Below, in pieces: positions 1-8,690 of a DNA stretch of 31,435 nt. Numbering within the stretch: the first letter of the stretch is position 1; every line of letters starts with the position of its first letter. The translations under genes and the position numbers were made by a program. Source of the stretch: Fomitopsis serialis (lineage: Eukaryota > Basidiomycota > Agaricomycetes > Polyporales > Fomitopsidaceae); assembly GCF_022376445.1 (NCBI RefSeq), contig NW_025955397.1, forward strand, positions 1 through 31,435, given 5' to 3'. A model generated the notes under the pieces. The model was not told where the DNA came from, did not search any database, and saw only the letters and a list, made by a program, of their open reading frames with translations.

Positions 1-87
1 GTTGCGCACATGTCTGGGGCCGCCGAGCAGATCAACCAGATCTGCGCGATCTGGGGATACGCCTGTGATGGCGGAGGACGGGGGTAG
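1..87 (+). CDS. Possible 3' end of an unidentified gene (partial)
   Basis: Frame 1 is open from the first base to a TAG at 85-87. It encodes 28 residues of ordinary protein-like composition, including AEQINQICAIWGYACDGG. The 5' part lies outside the window, so neither the start nor the family can be named. The segment could be the last exon of a + strand gene or a chance open frame. Nothing downstream for 300 bases continues it. The call rests only on composition and on the frame being open at the window edge, so it is weak. Confidence 0.3.
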   Translation, partial: VAHMSGAAEQINQICAIWGYACDGGGRG

Positions 88-396
88 CGCTCATCTTCTT
101 GAGTCGCGCCTGTTGCAGTCGTCGCGTACTGTCGATATTCAAGGCCTAGGGCACAGGGGGGCCTTCTTGTCATTTCACATGTCTTACTACTACATGAGGT
201 CATTTCATTAAACACTTCAACACAGAGTTTTGGAGCCCAGGACAACTTCAGCATAGGATGGGCGATGATTGACGAAGGGCACCCACTGAATGTGATATTC
301 CGCCGGGACATAACTTACCAGAGGACAGCGAACATCGAGCACAATCTTAATCATCGTTTAGACAGAAAAAAAGACAGCATTACTGCCTCAATGACA
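88..396. other. Intergenic, no gene seen
   Basis: Only short unsupported frames are present. The stretch includes a run of seven A at 366-372, which is T7 on the minus strand and serves the tRNA gene listed next. Confidence 0.5.
366..372 (-). terminator. Pol III terminator of tRNA-Asp
   Basis: Seven consecutive T on the minus strand, about 24 nt beyond the 3' end of the tRNA. This is the usual RNA polymerase III stop signal. Confidence 0.75.
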
Positions 397-473
397 CTCT
401 CTGTCGGGGAGTCGAACCCCGCTTCGCGCGACCCAATGACAGGCGCGTGTACTAACCGATATACTAACAGAGA
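397..473 (-). tRNA. trnD(GUC): tRNA-Asp (anticodon GTC) with a short intron
   Basis: The minus strand folds as a tRNA. A 7-bp acceptor stem TCTCTGT/ACAGAGA is followed by a D-arm that matches the A box (TAGTATATCGG), an anticodon stem CGCGC/GCGCG with loop CTGTCA, and a T-arm CGGGG-TTCGACT-CCCCG that matches the B box (GGTTCGACTCC). The anticodon is GTC, and the acceptor and D-arm sequences are typical of eukaryotic tRNA-Asp. About six extra bases (TTGGGT) lie directly 3' of position 37, the canonical place for a nuclear tRNA intron. The variable loop (AAG) is one base shorter than usual, so the exact intron limits may shift by a base. CCA is not encoded, as expected for a nuclear gene. A T7 terminator follows. 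Confidence 0.88.
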
Positions 474-845
474 CTTGAATTGCAGCAAAATTGTATAATA
501 TAGTATGGCCCACCCATGACCACTGCGGCCAACGCTATCACGACCTGCACACAACGACGGACGACACTCATACTATACCCAATGTCTGTCTACATGAGTA
601 CAACTCCGCTTGCAGACCTTTGCTTCAGGGAGAATGTAAGCCCTCTCTCTGATAGGCAGCAATATAATAGAAGGTAGACTCAATACCACTACCTGAAGCT
701 GAACCTAAAGGTGCAGTACAACACTAGTACTACATGTCAATCATCTTGAACCGGATATTGGCTACACGTCTTGCATCACCCACAGCCTCAGTATCAACAT
801 TTTAAGACCGTTCGACGGTGCACCACGACTCAGACGGCAACTACC
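474..845. other. Intergenic, no gene seen
   Basis: AT-richer spacer between the tRNA and the 3' end of the DUF3429 gene. It presumably holds the 3' UTR of that gene. No ORF, repeat or RNA gene was recognised. Confidence 0.5.
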
Positions 846-2173
846 TCACTGCTCCTCGGCCTCCTGCTCTCCTCCATCCTCTGGCTGCGGCGCGCGGCGT
901 CTCCTCACGAGCACATACGCGTCTCCGTCATGCGACACACTCTCGATCTCGCCAGCCACGAAGCCTGCGCTCTCTGGATCCTGCTTCTGGCGGAGTGCCC
1001 GGATCTATCAATCGGGTGGTCAGTATTCTGTTGACGCCACGCATCTTGGGATGGCGAGTGAACGCACCATATGCAGATCATGGCTGACAAGCCCGTGGCC
1101 GCCCACCGGGCCCCAGTAGCTCGTCGCAGCGAGGGTACCGATGATGCACGTCCCGGCGAGAAGGGTCAAGTAGAAGCGATACTGCGAGTACCACCCCGGG
1201 GCTTAAAGCACACTGGTCAGTGTGCACGGATGTATCCGATAGTATCGCACTCACCCCAGCCCGCGTTCGTGGCTCGTAGATCCGCCCACCACAGCCAGGT
1301 GAACGCGACCCATTGCGCGATCAGCGCCTCGACGGGCTGCAGCGCGAGTGTCGACCACCCGAAGACGACGGGGCATGCGCCCAAGACGAGGCGACGGTAG
1401 CTGTGCCACGCATATTCAGTATGGTGTTCTAGATGAGTGTATACGAGCACACGCACCTCTTCTGTCCGCCGTATCCCGCGAATTCCAGGCCCCAGTGAAT
1501 AGCGCCGAGGAATGACAGCATGACTGCGCCGTAGGTCATCTGGATGTGTAGGGCATGATCAAGCATGGTGATTGCGACGCCGGGGTCAATGCGCGACGTG
1601 AGGTCTGCACGAACGGTGGGTTCGTCACTTCGCTGCTGGCGTACTTACTGCGACTGACCTGACAACGCGGTCCCAGCCTGTTGGGCCATATAGATCGTGA
1701 CGGCACCTGTACCGAGGTACGGCAGTCCGCCGAACAAACCAAAGGTGATGTACGCAGGCGGCACCGACTGTGCGACTGAGTTCGTGATGCCCAACTAGAG
1801 TCGTACCGTTCATGCGAGCTCATCGCGTGCGAGCCAGATGCAGACTTACGAATGTGTCGCGCTTCGGGTTGGCCACCACAGCATCATGGAACCAGTTCGC
1901 GCCCGCGACCGACTTGGCGAAGTCCGCACCCGAGTTCCCCAGCTCCTCCTTGATGTTCACCGCCGCCTGTCTTACAGTCTGCGAGCCCGGCTTGTTGGAC
2001 ACGGAGCTTGCGACCCCTCGGACGATTAGTTGACGCTGGAGCAAGCTTGTTGGAGTCCTGAGAGTCGTTGGTGCGAACGCGAGGGGTCGTGGCCGAGGCA
2101 GGCTCGCAGTCGAGAACGACCTCCTGAACACGAACGGCGCGCGGGCGAGAGTAGCAGTGGTCCTGAACATCAT
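846..2173 (-). CDS. DUF3429 (TMEM69-like) mitochondrial membrane protein
   Basis: Six exons: 2173-1850, 1794-1659, 1604-1457, 1400-1255, 1201-1068 and 1004-846. They give 348 residues and a TGA at 846-848. Introns are 53-63 nt; the second uses a GTCAGT donor. The first ~60 residues are rich in R, S and A with almost no acid (MMFRTTATLARAPFVFRRSF), a typical mitochondrial presequence. From about residue 109 come roughly five hydrophobic segments carrying the DUF3429 pattern: FGGLPYLGTGAVTIYMAQQAG-type sequence, then MTYGAVMLSFLGAIHWGLEF, then a WLWWADL segment. A charged tail ends in EEQ. Fungal members are annotated as mitochondrial inner-membrane proteins of unknown biochemical role, and that location is inferred here. 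The second Met (residue 2) could equally be the start. Confidence 0.9.
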
Positions 2174-3910
2174 GTATCACAGACTGCTAGCATGCAGCGA
2201 GGGGTTTCCGGTGCCGCTGGGCTTCGCCTGGGTTTATAGCATCCCACCTTCATACATCCTGTCTAAGTTCGGTCGTGTGCAAGAGCCACAAGCGCCAGGC
2301 CTGGCCTGCAATTTCATCACTTGTAGTAAGCCGCGAAGCACGAAGTGCCAATTGTTATTGAGAAGTCTCCCAGCGAGGCCGGGGTTAGCCTAACACACCA
2401 GGCCGCCGGGTGTCTCGTGCCTAGTATATGTCAGGATTGAGCCACTACCACCCACACGTGAGAAGGGCACAGGGCAATTCCCCACAGGAGCTTAGCAGAA
2501 CCCTGTCTGCCGGAGGCCGTGTGCTTGGGAATATGACGGGCCTCTGGCGCAGAATCATAGGAGCCATGATGGAACTCCCAACTGAGTGATCGGCGCGGAA
2601 GTGTGAATGTTCCCACGGGGAAACCGTCGGCGAAGAATACATGGACGAGAGAGCGTCGACCAGTAACTCGTTTTGGTCAGCAACGGAGACTAGCATTGAC
2701 CAGCTCAATCTTCCCTATGAGGTAGCCACTCGATGGCTTCCGGCGAATGAGGCTTCGAGGGATGCAGAGTAGACAAATTGGTGGTCGCCGCAGCAAGATG
2801 ATCAAGGAATAGAAGAGCGATGACGCGGATGGCGGCCGCATGTAATGATAGAGCAGACCGGGGTAACAGCGTTTGGGCAACGGACCTAGGTGCATTATGT
2901 CCGCGATATTGGTATGCCCGAGTGCGAGACCGTGCGCCCGAGTCTTACGAGACTTGTTGGCTGGCTGCCTCGTGAAATGCACATCCGTCGTTGGGTCTGT
3001 GGGATATTGCTACTTGACCCCGGTCGGGCACTCTTTAATCCACGATCAATGCCCTCTGAAGACCGCTAACTTAGCATACGCGACAGAACAGTGCACCCAA
3101 AAGCTCACCATCAATCTACGACAACTCCCATAGAACCTCGTCGACCAGGTGTCAAACTTGAACACTTCAAGCACACCCTACGCTCAGAGTCACTAGGCTT
3201 GAGCATGTATGCGACAATCCGAATAGGGGTCTCTGTCAATCCAGTTGAGGCATTGAGTGAGCATCTGCGACGTCTGGCACAAGTGAGTAGAACAGCGAAG
3301 TACGAGTTGTGAGTCAAGCCACAATCGCACAAAACTGGCCCAGGCGGCGATCATAACACGCCTCAGCCACCGGGCGTCTCTCACTCTCAGCGCCTGTCAT
3401 ACTCAACGCCGCGTCGCGGTCGGCTTGAGTCGTACCATGGATCGTGTTCGACTTGTAAGTATGGCGACCAGTTTCCACTGTACCCACGGCCTATCATACT
3501 GCTCTGTTTGTATCGGGCGTGAATCCTATGATCATTAGGAAGGCAAACGTTGGCCGGCGTACGCAAGTCATGTACCGGCGTGACACTCTGAACCGTCCGT
3601 CACGACATCAACACCGTGCAACTGTGGTGCTCACTCTCTTATAAGCAGCCTGCTCGCGAGGACAGGATCGAAGTATCCGATGTTGCACACACTCCGAGGC
3701 GGTCTCAACAGTCTTGCCATGGCGTTCCACGCATCGTAATCGTTCCAATTGGTTCCAAACGGTATGAGAGCGATACTCGAATCATGTGGCAATAAGGTCC
3801 AATGGTGAAGAACAGGCCTGAGGTCCATGGGTAACAGTTGTAAGTGAATCAGAACGGCACCTTGTAAATCGAGTCTCTGCACTGCGAGTCCGAGCCCTAG
3901 CACTTGGTTT
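2174..3910. other. Gene-poor spacer
   Basis: No exon chain was found on either strand. The longest frames (about 100 codons, minus strand 2677-2982 and 3631-3903) have no recognisable domain. The latter begins just past the BTB stop and is probably its 3' UTR, although its composition is protein-like. No repeat or RNA gene was recognised. Confidence 0.45.
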
Positions 3911-5028
3911 TCATGGCCACGCTTCGAGATCGAAGAGCTTCTTCAAGTCATTCCAGACCTTCTCTCTTGCTTCCTTGTGAAGACGCTTGATATTCTCTTG
4001 ACACGCTTTGCACAGCTTGCCATCCAAGTTCTTCTTGCAATAGTCGTCGATCCAGTCGTCTCGGCGCGCCAACGGACGCGCGCTGCCCAAGTAACCCGCG
4101 TCCACAACTCCTTGGGACAACAGTTGCAGGCCTTTGTAACACGGACCACTGTGACGCCGCGCTGCGCACTCTGGGCTGAGGTATGCGCCATGGAAGTGGA
4201 AGCACCTGGTGGCGTTCCGGTTGACCTGCACGAGCTTCCTCTGCGCCGCGATAATCCGGCGGAGGTCGTCGGGATGGAGGGCCTCTCTTCCATGGGTCCC
4301 GGGGGCGGCACGTAGCCTGTTGCGAACGACCCCCTGCGTCAGACTTTCTGCACTCTGGGAGGTCGCGTGGTAGAACGCGACCGGGAGCATTGCCAGGAGC
4401 TCTGGCGTCCGTATCTGCCGCGCCATGTTGATGAGGAACACCGGGTCCAAGGGGATGCTGACTTTCGCGAGCTTGGGCAGTTCGCCGATCGGAGAGGTAC
4501 GCAGGCCTGCGCGCTGGTGGGACCGAGCTTCGTAGGTCTCAAAGGTGGTGCAAAATATGTCGGCAAGGCGTCGGATAACGTCTGCGTACAGGTACCGCAT
4601 GTCGTACTTGTGCGCGAGGCTAACAATTCCTATCGCTATCTCCACTGACGTAGCGGTCAGTGTGTTGTGACCGAAGAACCTGTAACCCGCTAGTCGTTAG
4701 TGCCGGGTGATTCGCAGAGAAAGGGGCGAACTCACGCTCTGTCGTAAATCGCCTTGAGGAGATAGAGTAGATGCAGTCCATTGTCCGGCATGTTCACGAC
4801 TGGGAGTGAGTCTTTGTCTTTGCAGCACGGTCCAGTAGGTTGAGGCACCGTGAAGAGGTCCCGGAATACAGGAGAAGACTTCGCGAGCATGCTCTTGTGG
4901 ACGCGGAACTTGAACCCTTCGGCGACGAGGATTATGTTTCCGTCGTCGAACCAGAGACTGTTGACGCGCGCCGGCGCCGGCGAGCACTGCTCCACTTCTG
5001 CGGCGCAAGGTTGAGTAGACTCGGACAT
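3911..5028 (-). CDS. BTB/POZ domain protein
   Basis: Two exons (5028-4736 and 4679-3911) joined by a 56-nt GT..AG intron give 353 residues. Choosing the acceptor TTACAG at 4680-4682 keeps the frame and supplies the expected linker, reading ...IYDRAFFGHNTLTATSVEIA. Residues ~24-130 show the BTB pattern: VNSLWFDDGNIILVAEGFKF, then HKSMLAKSSPVFRDLF, then a helix-rich part with SLAHKYDMRYLYADVIRRL. The C-terminal half has the Cys/His-containing region (CKACQENIKRLHKEAREKVW) often seen in the large basidiomycete BTB family. BTB domains dimerise, and some serve as adaptors for CUL3 ubiquitin ligases. No second domain is visible, so the cellular role is unknown. The ATG follows a TATA box by about 145 bp. 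Confidence 0.88.
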
Positions 5029-5092
5029 GTCGGCTCACTGGCAGAGAATAGTATCACTTCGCGCTCGGACGCGATAGCGAGATGGGAGGACG

Positions 5093-5138
5093 AGCGTGGG
5101 TGGCGTATCAGACAGAGCGTGGGTGGCGTATCAGACAG
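5093..5138. repeat. Tandem duplication, 2 x 23 bp
   Basis: Two exact 23-bp copies lie head to tail at 5093-5115 and 5116-5138. The unit begins AGCGTGGGTGG and ends CAGACAG, and a degenerate trace follows. The repeat sits in the 5' leader or promoter of the BTB gene, between its TATA box and ATG. Confidence 0.9.
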
Positions 5139-5172
5139 AACGAGGGTAGCTAGCAGTCATGGCGATACTCCC

Positions 5173-5180
5173 CTTTTATA
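5173..5180 (-). promoter_or_regulatory. TATA box of the BTB gene
   Basis: TATAAAAG on the minus strand, about 145 bp upstream of the ATG at 5028. It matches the consensus exactly and is correctly oriented. A start site about 30 bp downstream would leave a ~115-nt leader containing the 23-bp duplication. Confidence 0.65.
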
Positions 5181-5990
5181 GATGGGAATAGTACAACAGC
5201 TGCAGCTTTGGTCGGGGCATGCCGTGGCTGTCCACCAAGTCCTGCAACCACAATTGCGATGAGATGGTTCGTCGGAATCAATTTAGACTCACCGGCAAGG
5301 GTGGCATAGCCTCACTAAGTTGCAGCAACCAACGACGGGTGAAGCAGGTGCACAGGTCCTGGGTCAAATCCAAGACGTTCGAGGACTCGGGTACGCTGGT
5401 AGTATTTTGGTAATATTGGCGGCACCAGGCTCAGACTCCGATCCCAGTCCGAGTTGGGAGCTGGCTCAGTCACCGTGGACCGTGGCTGGTCGCCGCCAGC
5501 GCGATCACGAGACTGACAGACTCAGAGCGCGTCGGTCACCGGGTGGCGTCGCGCTTCATATCCTTCATTTCGTCTCTACCGGTCATCATTTTGCGCGGGG
5601 ACTGTTCCGAGTCCTGTGGGCTAGCTAGATTCAGGAGGCCAACAAGTGCTGATCCAAATCCCTGGAATCTGACATGCCAGCACATCGCCACCCTCACACG
5701 CATCGCATAGTATGCCTCAGCTTGGGCCGCATGCTTTGACTGGAGTCTGCTTACTACTTTCTCGAGGCCGCACTGGGGGGAGGCTGTACGCTGCTCACTT
5801 CAATAAACCCTGAAGGATACGGGATTGTTGCTGCATGCTGTGCTCCGTGCCAGTGCAACTGAGAGTCAGACAACAAGGCTTGCCAGATCTCTATGTGCTG
5901 AGCGAGGGTTGCTGAACACACCGCTTTCGGACTGCCCGGCTCGAGCTATGACACGAGGTCCTCCGGAGAGTCTGCTTCGCAGCTCAGAGT
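5181..5990. other. Intergenic, no gene seen
   Basis: Short frames only, with no recognisable motif, repeat or RNA gene. Confidence 0.45.
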
Positions 5991-6026
5991 GTGTGCTGTG
6001 TCTGCGTCGCCTTCGCACAGCCCACA

Positions 6027-6230
6027 ATGCTGCACAGCCAAAATGTTGTGTTCGCCGACTCGGTATCTTCGAACAGCAGCGACGAGGATGCAACGGTGCG
6101 GCGGCGCGGGGCCTGTGATGCCACTCCCATGCTACCGCGCCGTACGAATCGAGCAGACGCAAAACGCACTCCTGGACCGATTTATTGCCGGTTTGAAACG
6201 GACAACAGCAAGGACGAGAAAAGGCCGGGG
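6027..6230 (+). CDS. Doubtful small ORF, Ser/Asp-rich
   Basis: From the ATG at 6027 a frame runs 68 codons with protein-like composition, including an acidic Ser run (VSSNSSDEDATVRRR) and a polar stretch RFETDNSKDEKRPG. It then meets a possible GTGAGA donor at about 6231. The same frame stays open to about 6446, but the later part looks random. No domain is recognised and no partner exon was found. It may be a first exon or chance. Confidence 0.22.
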
Positions 6231-8690
6231 GTGAGACGTGTGGTGCTTAGAGGAACGAAGCCGAACATCGTATGCGCAGGTGGACGCAGCCCTCGTCGCC
6301 TAGGTCATCGAATGCTCTGTGCTTTCCCTTTGATTCTGCTACGCCGGGTCGTCAACCGGCACGCAAGGCATGAGCCCCTAGGTGTGCACAGCTTGGTCCT
6401 CCGCGGCGCGTGCGCCACACAGGATCAGAACGGCGTCCTTCAGTGACGAAGCGGGGCTCGAGACAAGGTACCTTTCATGCGCATATGACGCGCGAGTGAG
6501 AGTGACTAACCACGGTGCATGACCGCAGCAAATCGAATGGGCTGCTAGACGGAGTGCCAAGCGGGAAGTCTACTGGGGAGCCGCTCTGGCCTTCCGGCCG
6601 GCTTGCGGTTTGGGCCCACTGGAAGAACCAAAGAGGCCTCAGGTCAGGGCGACGTTGCGAAATCGTCGGTAAGTGGTACGCACCGTCGGCCCATTGTCGC
6701 CTATACTGCTCTCATCTCCTCCGCTGTGGTGGTAGGCCTTTCAGAGCGATTGAGGACGCCCCTGTCTGCTCCGGTGGTATCCCATGAGAGCGCGCTTACG
6801 GCGATGAGTTTTCCAAGGCTGCTGTTTGCCTACGTGTGCGTATTCTCTGGCCGTATCGCCGTAGCTGAATAGGTTGGTGGCACCGTTTAGGTAAGCTCTA
6901 ACCTTCGCTGTGGTCCGCCGCGCATGGCATGCCGTGGAATACGTTAACGTTGCTTCGGCACTCCTTCAGGACCCGTCATTTGATAAGCTTGCCTGTATTG
7001 GATGGCTTCCAAGGACATATTCCCTTGTGCCATTGATGGTTCGGGCTGCATAGGCTGATATTTGAAGGCAGAACCTTCGGAAGAGAAGAACATGCACGCC
7101 TTCCACGAGTCGATGGATCTGTCTACGTCTACCTTGGCTTACTGTATAATCCGTGAGCTCGTGGCATCTCTTTTCATCCATACCCTGATCGGGTCAACAG
7201 GTCATGTACCGTCGACCATGCGAGCGGTCGACCTCTGGCTGGCACACAACGGTGCTGTGGCGTCGGACACTGCGACTTCTCGACAGGAACTGCCCGACGA
7301 CCCATTCGACGATCACGATCGCGGGCACATCCAGCGCACGCCTCGCACCGCGAAGCCGCCCATCCCAGGGCACGCTCGACGGCGCCGCCCTTCCATGACA
7401 GCGACGAGCCATTGAATCGATCGGGGCGGGCCTGTCACGCATCGCGGATCCAAAGCCATCGAAGCCATCGAAGCCCCGATCCGGCGCATCGATCGACGCA
7501 CGCTCTTCGAGAAGGTCGGTACACACGAGGCCCCGAGGCACGGAACCGAGCGGGGCGGGGGCATGCAGTACACCCTCTTGTGCCTCGTCCTGTCCCTGTC
7601 ATCCGCGCGATTTATTAAGGGTTCACGACGAATTCTACGGCATCCACTCACCGTTTACGCTAACCCTCCTTCCTTGCAGACAGAGTCCACAACCACAGCC
7701 GTCCTCGAGGACGGCCGGTTGACAGGTATACAGATGCTCTTCCATTTTTCTTCTTTCGTAGGTAGCTAGCTATGTAACAAGTGCGATGTGTGTATGTGGG
7801 GTGCGTCTGTACGCGCACGTAGACCAAAATCCGTACGCAGCGCGCGTACGCCCGGCGAGCATGGTTGCATGGTAATACACGTCTATGAATGATCCCCAAA
7901 AGCACGAGAGGACGGGAAACGGACTGTACACACGACATGAGCGACCCAGGAGCACAGGGAGGAGGAAGGCAGGCAGAGAGTGCGGCACCGTGGAGAACCG
8001 GAGAGTGAGACGACAGCGAAGGATCCCAATGGCGGCGAATGAGTGCGATGCGAACACGAAGTCGAAAGGCGATCCAGGTCAGCGGCCCAGGAGAGGTCGG
8101 GTAGCTGGGGATGTGCGGGTATGGCGCGGTGGAAGGTGTGGGTATGGGTTTGGATTTGGATTTGTGAGGAGTGGGTAGGAAATGCAGAGCATGACACGGG
8201 CAGACGGATATCGACCGTAAGTAGGCGGTACAGGTATACACGTGAATGCAGCGGGGTAAAAGTGGGTAAGTATGCACACGAAGACGGACCGGCTATGTGA
8301 CAAACAGCAAAACAGATGCAGCGACGAAGGGGAAAAATGAGCGACAGCGACGGATGGTTGTAGTACACGCGCGACCCAGCCTAGAGTCGCGCGGGGGATG
8401 GATGAACAGGGGAGGGGATTCCTTTTTCTTTTGCAGACACCGACACCGACACCGACACCTATCGCACAACAGCACCCCGCAGAGTCCAATCACTGTCCAA
8501 GACCAGAGCAACGAGGAGCGAGCAACGAGCAAGCAAGCACCACCGCACGCACTCCGGCGCGTGCCCCGACGTCTAATTGGGCACCGCGCACAGAGCGCGC
8601 CCATCCACGCATCCACGGTGAAACCACGCACGGACAACAAGACTGAGGCGCACCTCCACCTCTCACCGCCCCTTCGCCTCCATGGACCCC
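6231..8690. other. Spacer with low-complexity patches, no gene seen
   Basis: No credible exon chain. Visible small features are a direct repeat of CCATCGAAG near 7456-7476, a G/T-rich patch around 8120-8175, and a GACACC microsatellite around 8430-8460. The last several hundred bases probably include the 3' UTR of the HSF gene, whose stop is at 8691-8693. Frames of 100-200 codons on the minus strand (7660-8690) are C- and H-rich translations of this low-complexity DNA. Confidence 0.45.
8436..8460. repeat. GACACC microsatellite
   Basis: Four imperfect copies of the hexamer GACACC in tandem, in the presumed 3' flank of the HSF gene. Confidence 0.7.

Noticed and set aside
4643..4669. Acceptor GTCAG directly before the GGAGATAGCG exon sequence of the BTB gene
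   Set aside because: It breaks the reading frame. The upstream TTACAG acceptor keeps the frame and gives the expected linker.
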